Below, piece after piece: positions 22,817-36,064 of a stretch of 64,000 nt of DNA (the first letter of the stretch is position 1; every line of letters starts with the position of its first letter). The translations under genes were made by a program, and so were the position numbers. This stretch comes from Podocnemis expansa. Taxonomy: Eukaryota; Chordata; Testudines; Podocnemididae. Below the pieces are notes generated by a model. It saw nothing but the letters and a program-made list of their open reading frames with translations. It ran no database searches and was not told the origin of the DNA. Location of the stretch: contig ML682005.1 in NCBI GenBank assembly GCA_007922195.1, positions 31,818,777 to 31,882,776 on the forward strand, in the 5' to 3' direction.

Positions 22817-25800
22817 AGTTTTAACCAACCAAGTGTCAAACATGAGGTTTTCAAGTACTACCTTACCATGGAGTCTCACAGTCCTCTTGGTATTCTGATC
22901 TATATTGCCACCCAATAAACTTGCTTTTGTGATAAATGGCCCTTTGTACCAAAAATCACAACAATATTCAATTTACTTCCAATCTCAAAGAATCAGTCAC
23001 TTACCCCAGGTCAATTCTACGTCAGATTTCACAGCAAAGACAATGGTTGTAGCCAGTCCTATAATAAACTATCTAAAGATTAACTTGGAAAAGTAAATTA
23101 GTCATTTATAAGGTTAAAGCAGGTAAACATATACCTACATGCATGAGTTACAGTCTTAGGCTCAGTCTATAGTGCAGAGTTAAGTCAACATAAATCAGTT
23201 TACATCAGCCTAATTATGTTAATATACACACAACAGCCTTGTCCAACTGATGTAAATGCACTACTACACCAGCATGACTCTACCTTCATGAGAGGTGTGG
23301 GGCTTATTTCAGCATAGTTAGGGTGATGCAGTGACTATTTAGATCCTGTGTTCCTTATATCATTGACTGTCTTGTGAGCTATGAAATTGACAAAAGAAAA
23401 CCCTTGCCCAGGTCCCCAGCTAGCCTGCTGCCAATTTTCCACTCCAAGCAGGGCTGCTATCTAGGATCCCAGCTTGGGCTGCTGCCAAGGCCCCCCAGTG
23501 GGACCATAGTAGCTGATGGGACTCAAAGTGGGGATTTGCCACGCGAGACAAGAAGCCCTAGGCAGCTGAGTTTGTACCAGCTCAGTGCTGGTACTAAACT
23601 AAATGGCACCTCAGGCAAAATTGTCTTTGCTCCCTTCCTCCATTTGTTAAATTTATGACTACTTTATCTTTGTTGCATTTGTGGTGCAAATCATAGATCA
23701 AAGTCTTTAAATGGATATTTGATTTATCCTTCCATATGAAGATTAAAGGTTTGATAGATATATCTTGTCTCATTAAATATATCCTTTATTAGTAGCTACT
23801 TATTCTGTTCAGGCCTTAAAACACAAGTAAATTTTCACAATTACACAATTTAAAAAAGTTCATAATACTGCAAATGGTCTCTCACTTTGCTTTAGTTATT
23901 TGTTACATCTCATTGATCAACATGCGGCTCCTCAACCTTTATGTACCTGCGAGGGCATGGCTGAGAACATTCTAGAAGTCTTGAGGAAAAAGTCATTTTC
24001 AAAGTCTGGATGGGTCCATGAGATTCTCTGAAGGTCAAGAACAGCCTAGGAGGTTAGTGGGAAAAAATGTATCCACATATGGAAAACCTGGAACATTTTA
24101 CTTCAGGCATTTTCTTTTCCTTGTTATTTCTAACAACAAAAATACCACATTGAGACCAGTACCCCTGAAGTCTCTAACCCCAGGCAGTTGTCTGGATTGC
24201 CTTACTCTAAATCCAGTGCTGCAGGGGAGTGGGGACATCTAAGGAATGCAGCTGCCTCCTGGACATTAGCCCCCGACACTGTCTCTCTTTAGTTGATGGA
24301 AGTGCTCCTGGTAAATGGTGTGGACATCAGCAACAGCAGTTGTTACTTCATTGGCAAAAAGTTTACTTAGCTATTGTAATGCAGACATGCCCTTAGGTTT
24401 CAAAAAGTATTAGAAGCTGCTGTAATGTGCGAACTTTATGTCCTTTTGGGTTAACTCAATCTAAACAGACAGGGATTCTTGCTCATATCTAGAATTCTTA
24501 TCCTTTTCCTGAAATCCAAGCAGCACAGTAATAACCATTTCTTCTTGAGACATTTTTTAAAAAATTGTCTTCTCCCAGAGCTGAAATTGATGGGATGAGT
24601 ATTTGTGCCTATTTCCTTTTCCTGGGGTGTAGGGAGGGTAATTAACAAAGTCCTTTGGTCACTGATATTCCAGAGTGGCTGGTCTAGTGTCTGTGGGTCA
24701 TTCTTCAAAGAAAAGAAGACATCTCTTATGGTTAACCAGTATTCCCCACTTAATAAAATTTTGGCCTGACTGGGTTGGGGGTAGGAAGGGAGGGAGGTTT
24801 ACAATTTTAGAAAAAAAAAATTCGTATGTACGAAACAAACACTTTGGTATTATCTTATATCATGGGGTATAGCTGTTATAAATTAGATTGATACATGCAA
24901 CATGCTACTAGCATTTCATAAGGTCTAAACACATTGTTATAATTTTATTATCTATCTTAAGATCACAGTTGGCATAACAGGATGAGGGGTCATCCATAAC
25001 AGGAAGCATTGGTGGGGATGATAAGGAGGTGAAAAAGGCAGGTGAGCTCCTCAAATACAGGCAGATCCAATTTCTTATTAAGGATAGTGGGTACTACAAT
25101 AAAACAGGCACAAAGTTTAGCAGCAGCTACAGGAACTAGAATTACTATGAGAGGCATTCAAAGCACCATTTACTCATATTACTACACTACTCATCTCCTA
25201 AATTAGAAATACTTATTTTTTTCTCTCAGCTTTTTATTTCAGTCTTCTAGTATTTCTCTGCTCCAAATTTACATCAGAATAAATAAAAACAGAAATTGGT
25301 TTTACATTATGGCACACAGATTACCGTTCTGTATAGAAATAGGACCATTGTGTGGTTTCTGTAGCCAGTATCTGTTTCTAACACCACAGCCTTCTCCAGC
25401 ACTGTAATTGATAAATCACTAGCTGACTACTTTAAACACATGATAAAAGTTATGGGTTTGTCACTGTTGTTACGAGCCTGAGGAATAAGAAACCTTATTC
25501 TAATGCCAGGCTCTATCAGCTATATTTAAATTTCCAGCTCATAAATAAGAGTGAGCTTACAAAGATTTACAATAAGACTCAAAATGAAGAGCAAACTGGT
25601 GGAATGGAGCTACAGTTATCCAGATTTATATTACACCACAAGTTTTAGAGGCATTGAAACCTTCCACTTCCTGACTTTCAAGTTATATGTTTTTGCATTA
25701 AATTAAGACATCCTACTCATTTTTATAATGGCTTTTTTATATTTTATTTACATGCAAACTAAAATTTGTATATCTCTACTTTGGAAACTAAATTACTTAT

Positions 25801-26270
25801 ACAGTTAGAAAAAATAAATGGGAAGGGAAAACACCCATCTGTTTCCAGTTGTGGATATGAGTGATTTTGCTTTTTCACAATGATGTAAGGCATTTATGTT
25901 TAAAACATTGTGACCATTGCATTATGATCACCTTCAGCAGCAGAAGTTAGAGTAAATCTCCGTCATGTGGCACAAGCAGAAAAATCGTTTGTTTAGGTTT
26001 AAGAATGCCATTTGAGATGACAGTACTTCCTGGAAGTACAGACATAATACTATACATACAAAAAGAAGGAGCCTTTACTTAGGGTTTTTCATTCATTTCT
26101 AGTAATATGTCCATGTTGTAAAAGTAAAGATAAAAGTATAAAGCAAAATGTCCTCATCAACTCAGCTGTTGGGAGCAACATGTGGCACTAATTGACCTGC
26201 TGTACTAATTAGGTCCAAGTATATGGTTTGACTATTACAGGGTTGGGAAATGTAGCTCTAAGTAATTATG
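22817..26270. other. No gene seen; includes a faint TIR-like edge
   Basis: Mostly AT-rich DNA. Around 23157-23345 the text GGCTCAGTCTATAGTGC resembles the GTCTACACT terminus used elsewhere and could be a truncated MITE. CGGCTCCTCAACCTTTA near 23927 resembles a hAT end without a partner. Nothing else is supported. Confidence 0.35.
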
Positions 26271-26328
26271 ATTTCTAGTAGCACCTACAATGTGCACTTA
26301 TTTCTAGTAGCACCTACAAAGTGCACTT
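26271..26328. repeat. 29-bp tandem duplication
   Basis: Two head-to-tail copies of a 29-base unit beginning ATTTCTAGTAGCACCTAC differ at one base (T in the first, A in the second). This is a recent local duplication. Confidence 0.9.
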
Positions 26329-26439
26329 TGCTTTAAAAACTGAAAAGACGGTTCAGTCATTGTTCAGAGGAGATCAGACTCTAAAGTGCTGGGGTGTTAG
26401 CTCTCCTATGCTGAGTGGTTTTACTAAACCCATCAGAAT

Positions 26440-26525
26440 ATCAATACCTTTGTGAAGCAGGTAGTATGATTGTGCCTATTTTACAGGTAAGGAGATTTAG
26501 GCCATGAGAGAGGTCAAGATTTTGA
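26440..26525 (-). repeat. MIR-like SINE fragment
   Basis: CCTATTTTACAGGTAAGGAG followed by GAGAGAGGTCAAG matches the reversed MIR core (ATTTTACAGATGAGGAAACTGAGG.CAGAGAGGTTAAG). It is an old core-SINE relic. Confidence 0.6.
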
Positions 26526-26589
26526 AATGTGAGTAGTGATTTTCAAAGACCAACGTGAGCTACCTGAAAGAAGCTGGATTTTCATATTA

Positions 26590-27092
26590 CAAAGAGGTAG
26601 CTGCATTAGTCTAGTTCAGCAAAACAAACAAGCGCTATGTCTCCATTAGCCAAACTTAGTTTGAACTTGTTAGTCTGAACTAAGAAGTCTGAGCTTAGTT
26701 CGAACGACCCTGAAGTTAGTGTGAACTACCTGCATGTTCTAGTTCAAACTAATGCTTAGTTCAAACTACAATGCACAGTTAGTTTGAACTAACTGACTTG
26801 GTTTGAACTCCTTAAATTCGAGCTAAGCATTAATCCACGTCTTAGTTGGACTTAGTTCGAATTAAAGTTCAAACTAAGCTGGTTAATTCGGACTAAGTGC
26901 TGGTATTAACTAGTTTGAACTAAGTGTTCCTTAGTTCAAACTAAGAAATTTCTTCGTTTGAACTAGGGAAAGCCTAGTGTGGCCATGGGCTAAATTAGTC
27001 CGGACTAAATCTCCTTAGTCTGGACTAATTTGCCAGTGCAGACAGACCCAAGGAGTATGTGTCACTTTTAAAAACTAACAAATTTTATATGT
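26590..27092 (-). mobile_element. Penelope-like 3' end split by a MITE
   Basis: The left piece (26590-26632: GAGGTAGCTGCATTAGTCTAG, CAGCAAAAC) and the right piece (27053-27092: GAGTATGTGTCACTTTTAAA, AACTAACAAATTT) join into the usual minus-orientation Penelope 3' end once the 417-bp MITE and one copy of its AAG duplication are removed. The host copy is older than the MITE. Confidence 0.75.
26633..27049. mobile_element. MITE, 417 bp, AAG duplication
   Basis: The left end reads CGCTATGTCTCCATTAGCC and the right end on the minus strand GGGTCTGTCTGCACTGGC. AAG flanks both sides (26630-26632 and 27050-27052). The interior is a run of AGTTTGAACTAA / TTAGTTCAAACTAAG palindromic units, as in 4518-4920. 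It is nested in a Penelope copy. Confidence 0.8.
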
Positions 27093-28204
27093 ATATATAA
27101 ATACCAAAAATCACTAGTAATGTTGGAAATTTCTACCCTAAGTCATTTGCTCATGGTATTACATTAGAATTGCTAGAACCCCAGAGTGTCTGGTTTTCAG
27201 TTCTGTGCTCAGACCAGCCTTCTCCTTCTCTGTTCATTCTATCTGTGGGAAACTTTTCTGGTCAAGGCTGGCAGGACTCAGCTAAAAGCTTGTACACAAT
27301 GCACAATGGCAAAGTTTTAAGATACAAGTATAGGGTAGTGGCCTGCGTACATAACAGTTGAACTCAATATACATTTTGTCTGAGTATGGACTGCAGAAGT
27401 TTATCCATTTTTTATATTGTAAATATCTGGCTTTCACAGAAAAGAAATAGTTGAATAGATAGTCACAAGGTGGTAAATACTTCAACTTCCAAAAGGCACA
27501 TTTTGCAGAGTTGTACTGTGTATGCACCTATATGTCAGGATTTCAGGAGGCTATAGGAGCACTCTTTAATAGCTAGTATAACAAGTATAGAATATACTGG
27601 TCAGACTTAGGAATAAGATTTTACACATAGGGTAGGATTCACAAAAGGATTTACATGCCTAAAGTCTATTAATTTCAATTGGAATTAAATACTTTGAATC
27701 CCACCCACAATGATTGTATAAAGTCAAGGTAGGAAGTTCTGCCAAGGGAATGAATATGAGACTAGCACCGCTACAGCTACTAATATAAAGCTTAATAAAA
27801 AAAACTCCATGTAAATTTCTTCGAACTAATAATGTGCCAAAATTAAGTCCAACTTAGTGAACAATACTATTATAAAAGAAAAAAAAATTGACTGGGAAAA
27901 GATTTTTCAGCCTTTTTTTGTATGGCAGCATAGTGCCATCCAGAGGTCGGATGAGCTTATAACAGTGTTTCTTTGCTAGGGATGTTGTGGCTCCCCATCT
28001 TCATATTCTGCATGGAGTAATTTTTGGTCTATATTTGCTCATTGGAGCTATGCACTTCATGGACTACCAGTGGCAGAGTATTTTGAAATCCAATTAAGTA
28101 CTTAATATAATGAAAATTTTCTCAAATTTAATACTTAGAACTTACATAATTCTTTATATTTTCAAAATTGCACTACCCTTACACTGTGGATAAGTAGAGT
28201 TAAC
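27093..28204. other. No gene seen; unassigned
   Basis: AT-rich, with short stretches such as GGATTCACAAAAGGATTTACATG near 27636 that resemble common sauropsid repeat text but have no defined edges. Confidence 0.35.
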
Positions 28205-28290
28205 CATGTATTTAGATGTGGTGGTACTGAGGCAAAGTGACTGGCTTAACACCACACAGCAGGTCATTGGTGGAATTGAAATTAGAAGTT
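28205..28290 (-). repeat. MIR-like SINE fragment
   Basis: ACTGAGGCAAAGTGACTGGC, ACACAGCAGGTCATTGGTGG and GAATTGAAATTAGAAG follow the reversed MIR consensus (ACTGAGGC.CAGAG..., CACACAGC.AGTAAGTGG, GATT.GAACC). Confidence 0.65.
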
Positions 28291-30995
28291 TAATGTTCCT
28301 GGTTCCTGCCTGATACTCAGATTTTCTGCCTTTCCCCTGCAGGCCCTCTTGTTCTGATAATATTGTACCTTGCAATAGTCAGCTTCCTCTGCTCTCTCTT
28401 GTTCCCTTTGTTAACCTCCCATGCTCAAGATCTTTTACAATCAGTGACTGTGATAGCCCTGAGGAGAATTCCTACAGTAAATCTTCACCAGCCCAGGTCT
28501 CTAGCAGGATGAATTTAAGATAAACTCTTCTCTTCTCTTTTCTTCTCCAAAATAGCACTATGAGCTACACAGCCAGGACTTTCTTCTGCAATAGTTCTGT
28601 GACTCCAGTTTTTAAATGTGGAAACCTAAAATGGGCAATGTCCACACCCAGGATGTGAATCACAATGACACTTAATTGCTTAAAACTGAGCATTTATGCT
28701 TGTAATGCTAAATTCAACTGTCCTAATATAGTGTTTAGACATCCTACTCATGTTTGAAACCAAGGCTGTTCTTTGTCATATATGCTTCTCATAGTTGTAA
28801 TATTTATTTCATGAAGTATATTTTCTTGCTGATTATCATCTCCACATTCTCTGTGATACTATATTTTTCTCTTTATTGCCTTCCTATTTAAAAATAATAT
28901 TCCTTGCTGCAAATCTTGCCAGTAAGCCACAAATATGATATATATACCAGTTTTTTCAGTGTGGGGGGAGCAAAACTGAAAAGAATTGGAATGCATTGAT
29001 TCCACAACCACCTGTCTAATGCTTTACAGTAATTCTACATGGGACCCTTAAGATGGAAGATATTATACATGTCTATGAGGGAGAGAAGCATGACCAGAAC
29101 TGGCTTGATCCAAAGGAAATGGAAAGACATTTCATTTCAGTAGACTTTGCAATAGGACCTGCACATCCTTGCACAATACTCAGAACCCCTGTTTAGAGGA
29201 AACACAATGCCACTTACAGTGCTACCATCAGAACTTCTGAGCTCACCAAGCAGTGCCCCATTATCACATCTCAGGGTGTGGAGGAAGGATTCTGTCCTGC
29301 TAACCCCCGTGCAGTTTTGTTGCACCAAACACTCAGAGGATTAACATTTAACATTGAGTTTTTAGAGAATTTGTAAATAAATTACTATTCAATTGAATTC
29401 AATTCACTTCAATGGATTTCTCTTCCTTTGTGCACTTGCCAAACATAAATAAATAAATAAATAAATGGGGACATCAATCCTTTGAAAAGAAAGCAATCAG
29501 ATCTTATGGTTAAGCAACAGTTGTGTCAAATATCCATCAAACATTCCAAAAGAACTAGAAAATCAGCAGAGATGAGTAGCAACCAGACACTGAATCCTTT
29601 TCAGAGGATCCAATGAATAGTGAAAACATGAGACATGCAAAATGTAGTAAAGCCACAGCAGAGAATCAGATAGTTTTATTCACGTATCAATCTTTGTATA
29701 AGAATGTAAAACACTGCCTTGATGTTTGGTAAACCTTATCCTGACTACAAAAAAAGGGATTTTCTTTTTAAAGAAAAAGCACAGACTCAGCTTTCCAATA
29801 GTCCAAGTCCATTCCTTTGTCTTTGCCACACATAACACATAACAATGTGGGAGAAGCAGAAGAATTGTCAGAGTAGACTGGTGGTTTGAGAGCAGAGAGA
29901 GGAGTGTGCCTGCTCTGTTGGTCAGTGGCAGCAATGGGATAGGAGTGAACAGCTTTCAAAGATCAATAACCAGTTTGTTCACAAAATGAACAACAGCTTA
30001 TCTAATGGGAACTTGAAAATAATCATTTATGTGATGTTCCCACAACAATTGTCCTGGGATAGTTGAACTTCTAGATCTAATATATCATCTTGCATCAAAT
30101 AGAAGTTTTGGTGCTGGCATATTATTCTTTCAGGTAAAATACTGGAGAAGGCTGTTACATCTAAGCTCATTGTGTTCATTTATCAACACACCATAATTAG
30201 ACTTGGCCCTTTCTCTCCTCTATCTAACCAGCTTAAAGGAAGCCTAACAACATTTTGCCTTTTTCAGTATCATAGTACAAACCTAATGTCCTTTTCATTG
30301 TTTTTAGTAAAGTCACTTTTCAAATTTTACTCCTGTGATGATTTAGGGAACATGTCTATGTACAATTCATGAATTCAGGTTGATTTTGTGTAATTGCTGT
30401 AGCACCAAAGTCTCAGGGATATGTGGAATCCACCAACTGTACTCAGGGCTGTGTCATGTATCTTTTAGACTAAGGAAAAATGAGTGGTCATGTTGATGGA
30501 TCTCATTCCACTGGAACATCTAGTGACAATGGGTTGAACCCATCATAGGTAAACAAGTTCTATTCAATTTATTTGCAGGAGATTGGGGCTTTGGAGAGTG
30601 GAATATCACCACCCAGAAGGAAAAAGTACAGAAGGTATAAAAAATGAGTCTCAAAAACTAGTCCAAGGTGGACATGGAGGTACACACAGAGACACAGGAG
30701 GGTTTGGTAGGAGAGGGGGACAAAGAAACAGGTTCTCTCCTTAGAGGACAGAGAGAGACTCCATTTCGGAAAAGAAGATGCATGTATAAGGACTGGATTC
30801 CTTAAAGGAATCCTAGTCTATGTCCAAAGAAAGCTCAACAGTGATGAGGAAAACCAAGGTAGGTAAATGTGTAAACTTGTTTCATTGTTTTGTCAAAATT
30901 ATATATTCCTTATGCCAGCTAAAATAAAGTGCAGCTAGTTTTTGAAAGTCTTTGCAAAGCTTTTCTTCCTGAAGAGGTAAACTGTAAGCCTGGAA
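28291..30995. other. No gene seen; AT-rich with an (AATA) microsatellite
   Basis: No supported feature apart from a short AAAT/AATA microsatellite at about 29447-29466. Open frames up to 84 codons have no motif. Confidence 0.4.
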
Positions 30996-31609
30996 CAGTG
31001 TTCTCAGCTGGTGCTCTGGGGAACACCACTGTTCCATGAACATAGTGAAGGTGTTTCATAACTGACCACAACTCCTCCCCATCTGGGAAATGGGGGCCTG
31101 AATGGGGATGGGGGCCTGGAGCAACGTGGCAATCTGAGGTGTGCCTGGGAGATTTAAAATGCCCCAGCCATAGCAAAGCTTCCAGGCATGTGCTGGCATC
31201 TACCACCACTACATTGCTCCTTTGCTGCAGCTGGGGCATTTTAAATTTCATACCACTGTTACCACTGGCTGCAAAATCTCTTGGACATGACTTCCATGAT
31301 AAAACTTTCTTGATGAACCTTGCTCCAAGAATAGATGAACTTTTTTTGAATATGGAAGCTCAAAATTCACATTACTTTAATATCATTTTAAGTTGTGTGC
31401 ATCATCATTATGTATCTTTTGTAAAGAAATAAATGCATGTTATATTTGTAAAATTGTATTTTTTGGAGGAATGCATAGTATACAGATATTACAAACATTA
31501 CAGCTGGTGTATATGCTGACTTTTTCAGTAAAGTTTTCATCAGGTGTTCTGTGTGAAGTAATTAATACCTTTAGGTGTTCCCTGGTCCACTAAAGGTTGA
31601 GGAATACTG
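30996..31609. mobile_element. hAT-type non-autonomous element, 614 bp
   Basis: The left terminus is CAGTGTTCTCAGCTGG, and the right terminus on the minus strand is CAGTATTCCTCAACC. The target duplication is GCCTGGAA (30988-30995) and GCCTAGAA (31610-31617), 7 of 8 matching. The interior has short open frames on both strands but no transposase. An inverted GGGGAACACC / GGTGTTCCC pair lies just inside the ends. Confidence 0.8.
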
Positions 31610-31617
31610 GCCTAGAA

Positions 31618-32804
31618 CATGTATAAGGTGGGACTCTGCGAGCAACTGTGCTTAATATACCAGAGACCGGGGGGTGTCTACACTGGCGGGTTAAAGCAGC
31701 TGGGCTACAAAGTCACATTTCAGTGAATTAGTAATAGACAGAGCATCTATGCCAGGGAAATGTGGTAGAGAAGCCAAAGAAAGGGAAGGGTAAAACCCGT
31801 GTGCTCTTAAACTGCCATTAATCTAAGTATACTCATCCAAGAAATCTGACTCACCCTCTGGAAATGACTCTGTTTCATAACATACAGGCTCTGAAAAAGG
31901 ACAGTATATACTAACAATAATACATTTGTAAGATACCCTTTGTTCATGTATTAAATTGTATTATGAAACAGTGAAATTTAGAAAGACAACATCCATTTAA
32001 CCTGTTTAGAGGTACTATAGAAGCACAGAAATGCACAACAAAGTCTGCTAAAAGTGAGGGAAATGAAGGGTAAAGTTTGGTTAAATCCAAACCCAGCAGT
32101 CTGGTGAGTGTCCAGCTGGAAGAGCTTTAGCAGGACTGTGATGACTCCTAAAATAAACAACTGTTGTTTCTACAAATATTGATAGGATTTCAATTGTCAT
32201 GCAGTGCAGAAACCCTTCTTTCTGCAGGCTGAAGTAATCATGCTTACACATAATGCAATTATTTGTCATCTGGAGCAAGATAAAAGATGAATTTGCAGTA
32301 AGACAAAATGAAAATAAGAACAATTTAATGAACACTGAAATGGTTAGAACAAAGAAATTGGGAACTGAAAATAATCAATGCACAGACATTGGGGATCAAT
32401 GGAAAAAAATACAATAAATCAATATTTTGGGACTTCTGAACTACAGTATTAGACTCACTTTACTTTAATGCCTGTTTAAAGATATTAATAAGCTTGCCCC
32501 ATAGAGTAAATGTACTATGAGTCAAACATCTGTCAAGTCATTCCCAATGAAAATTATAGTATTTGGGGGTGTAACGTAAGGAAGAGAAACTATAATAGCA
32601 TATCAGGTGGCTTACAGCCACTCCTATCCAGAGAGATGTGTGCGCCACCAGCAAAGGCCCTTCTGCCCTGCAGTGAGAGTTCAGGATTGATTAGCATGTT
32701 GGGATATTGTAAATCAGCAGTGGAGGTGTTGGAAGCAGATTCTGCAGTCCTCACATAGGGAGGACTCCATTTGAATTTAGTGAGATATTGGCATGCTTAA
32801 ATAT
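31618..32804. other. No gene seen; one MITE-like scrap
   Basis: GGTGTCTACACTGGCGGG near 31674 is a lone copy of the GTCTACACT terminus with no partner. The rest is AT-rich and unassigned. Confidence 0.35.
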
Positions 32805-32945
32805 TGTAGAACCATCCAATCAATCAAATCAAAGAGTTGGAAGGGACCTCATGAAATCATTAAGTCCAACCCCCTGGGCTTTGAACCCACAACCTTCTCT
32901 ATATTAAGCAGAGGTGCTAGCCACTACACTATTTACAGGGCCCTA
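32805..32945 (-). repeat. tRNA-derived SINE with CR1-like tail
   Basis: Read on the minus strand, the head is tRNA-like: an A-box-like TAGTGTAGTGGCTAGC, then GGTTGTGGGTTCAAAGCCC, where GGTTCAAAGCC stands for the Pol III B box. The tail continues as GGGGGTTGGACTTAATG and AGGTCCCTTCCAACTC, the CR1 3' sequence, ending in a short ATTGATTGGATGG repeat. A tRNA head with a CR1-type tail is the structure of the tortoise-type Pol III SINE, which uses CR1 machinery in trans. This supports a turtle origin. Confidence 0.75.
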
Positions 32946-33667
32946 TATATTGGTCACCTAGCCCTCAATCCCTTTGCCAATTTTTTTCAGATAAACCAAT
33001 TTCCATACAATTTATTTTTTTTAAAAAAGGGATGAGTTGTGAAGATGAGTATATAATTATAGGAAAGGTCCCATTTGGGTGCATGGATTTATATCGTCCT
33101 CATTGCTATTCCATTGCATGTTAGCAGAAAGCAGCAGGGTTTTTAAAAAGCCAGTGGTCATTAGAAATGAGTCAAGTACTTGAAGCAGCTATGAAGATAT
33201 TTATTTGTCCCACATACAACAGTCATTTAAAAGAAATCTGCATTTGCTGAAAGATGTCACACAGACAACAATTTCCAGAATTAGTTTCTCCTTGGGCAAG
33301 GGAGTACTGGATGATTATGGTCACTCTTCTTAGAAAGCAGATGAAATCCATTTGTTATTGTTTGTACACTGTAAAAGCGTATCTTCTCTATGGTATTTTC
33401 CCACTCAGTGGCAGGAGGACTGGAAACAGGAGTATTTGCTTTGGACCACCAGAAAGACATCCATCCAGGGGTTCTTGTCCAAGAGAAGGCACATCATCTG
33501 ATTTCAGGAAGGTTACCTATATTTTCCCATCTCCATCATGTGAACATTGTGTACGGCCAGAGCAGAACTCTTCACTTCCCTAGCCATCCACTGGCCAATT
33601 CAGGAGAGTGCCAGTTGCCTCCAACAAACTCTTCCTTTACAAAGTTCTTTGCAAAAGAAGATAAAGA

Positions 33668-33765
33668 TAACTGTCCCTTTTCTGTAGATGAGATGAGGCA
33701 CAGAGAGGTAAACTGACTTGCCAAAGATAATACAACAGGTCAGTGGTACAGCCAAGAATGGTTTC
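33668..33765 (-). repeat. MIR-like SINE fragment
   Basis: TGTAGATGAGATGAGGCACA, GAGAGGTAAACTGACTTGCC and CAACAGGTCAGTGGTACAGC follow the reversed MIR core closely. It is an old relic. Confidence 0.75.
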
Positions 33766-35894
33766 GTGAAGTACCCCATTTACTGGATCAGAAAGTTAAG
33801 CTGCAGTATTTAAGCCTCACGTGTTTATGAAGGATGAGGCTCAAAGAGTAGCCAACGTACCAGAGCTAGCATTTGTTTTGTTAGTATCTGACAGAGGAAC
33901 AGCATTAATCTAGAATTCTGTTTGTTTTTGGAAGACAGAAATTTGAAACAAAAAATGTTAATATTTAGACTGGTTGCTAATGGGTAGCTCATATATTAAT
34001 CAAATAATAATCATCAAGGAATCTTTTACATGGCTGGTTAGGCTATAGCAAATTGGTCAAGAGTCATGGAAGAAAAATCGATTATTGAATGTATTTCTAT
34101 TAGACAAAATGTGTTCAGTCATCTTCTTCCCGCTTGGATTATATGAACTGAAGGACTATAACCTGTAGACACCAGCATGTTAAGAATAATTTATAACCTA
34201 GTTATACTAGACCAGTTTAATTAATTAAATCAAAATTAGAATTCAGGATGTGTTATGGTGGCTTTATAATAGTATTAGTGATTATTAATCTCAATCAAGT
34301 ATGCAGTGTTTTCAAAGGTTGTACTTTAATTACCAGGTTAATATTGCAGTTGTTTTAATAACAGCTTGGGAAGCATTTACCCCAATGACAAGATAACATT
34401 AAAGCTAATATTAATAAGTCAAAGTCTCCTTTTTTTTTTCAGAATAAAGTTAATGGATTTTGCTAACATTTAATAGGTTCTGTGCTAGCCTATTTCATAC
34501 TGTATTTTATTATTATATGGTTGTAACTGATTTAACCTTTATAAATGGAAAACAGCAAACTAGTGCTTAAAAATAAGGTGGTTTCTTTTTCTCTTCACTC
34601 TGAGGGAAACTGACTCCTGTTCAGAGGCCCACACTAGTCATATGCCCCAGTTAAGTCTCACTTAAAACTATTTGAAGGAATTTAGTAGGATTTAAGAATT
34701 ACGTATGCTTGTGCAAAACATATACACAGGGATGCATTTCACCTTTTGTGCTTAGTCTCTTGTTATTTTCAGCAGCATTATCTCTAAGGCCCTGCTTTTG
34801 TAGATACTTAACTTTATGCACTCTGAGTAGTCTGCTGAACTAAACTTCAGTGGAATTACTTATAGTTTAAGAACATGCATACTTCTTTGATAGATAAGGC
34901 TTGAGTGCAGGGATGTACAATACTAAGCAGATATGGAAACAAAAACATAATGCCTATTGATATGGCCAGCCCTAGAGATTTTAGTGCTCTGGAAAGATTA
35001 GTAGGTTTTCCCATTCAAATGGCTACTGCTGAGTACATTAAGTCATACTAAAACAGAATAGAAATGTTAACCTACTACCAGTGACTCAAAGGATATCAGG
35101 TTTTTGTTTTGTTTTGTTTTTCCATGAGGATAATGATATTAACCTAGGTACTTGTGTTCACACTATATACATGACAACAATATCTGCCTTCTGAGTTTCA
35201 CACTGGCCGTAACATCATTGTGAAATGGCAGTGCTGTATGCAAAATTATAAATACTCACTAGCATTATATTTAAAAAGTATGTGACTAAAAGGTATTTAA
35301 ATCAAGCATGTGAGGCTGAGTTGCTAAACAGGTTTTTTCCAGATGCAAGAAAGAGGCCAAAAATCTGTAATGTAGTAACGCTTTAAAAGAGCAACAAACG
35401 TAATATTTTCTATTAATGTGTAGCGATAGAGGCTACACATTGCACAAAAAGATGGTTCTGTGCAATGCAAAGCACTGAGGAGCTTAGTGGTTGGAATTCA
35501 CTGAGTGTTGCCTGCTAGACAAGATATGATCTCAGAGAACCTTGAGGAATTTGCTGGTTAGGAAGACAGGTTAGTGTGGCAGGGATGTGATGCAGTCTAA
35601 TCTCCACCATAGTTCATTCCTGCTAAGGTAACACAGTGGCTCACAATTCTGCATATCCCTAGAACTTTGTTACAAACCATTAATGTTACATGAAATATCC
35701 ATCCTAATTAAATTATTTAAATCAAGATGCAGCTAATACATGTGCCATTGTATGAATGCACATATTTTATGTGTTGAGGGTAGTGTGGTCCAAGGAAAAG
35801 GAGAATCAAGGCACCGCTCCTGGGAGCCAAGCAACTTGGCTGCTATTTTCCATGTGGTTGTGTGTGCCTCCACATGTTTCAGGGTCAAATTTTA
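33766..35894. other. No gene or repeat seen
   Basis: A 2.1-kb AT-rich block without a recognisable transposon, apart from a short (GTTTT)n run near 35103-35120. No exon signal. Confidence 0.4.
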
Positions 35895-36015
35895 AAAAGG
35901 TATTTAGATGCCTAGTGGGATTCTCAAAACTGTCTAGTCATTTAACATCCATTAAAATCAATGAGTGTTGTGAACCTAGATGTTTTTGGAAATCCTACTA
36001 GACACCTAAATACAT
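35895..36015. mobile_element. Short foldback element
   Basis: TATTTAGATGCCTAGTGGGATT at the left recurs inverted at the right, where the minus strand reads TATTTAGGTGTCTAGTAGGA. The unit is about 115-120 bp and would form an almost complete hairpin. Confidence 0.6.
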
Positions 36016-36064
36016 ATTTTAAATATCTGGCCCTATTTCTCCTTGACAATGGAACTTGGGCTTC

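Noticed and set aside
26633..27049. Palindromic repeats read as a CRISPR-like array
   Set aside because: The units are irregular, have no constant spacer length, and are bounded by TIRs and a target duplication; this is a MITE in a eukaryotic genome.
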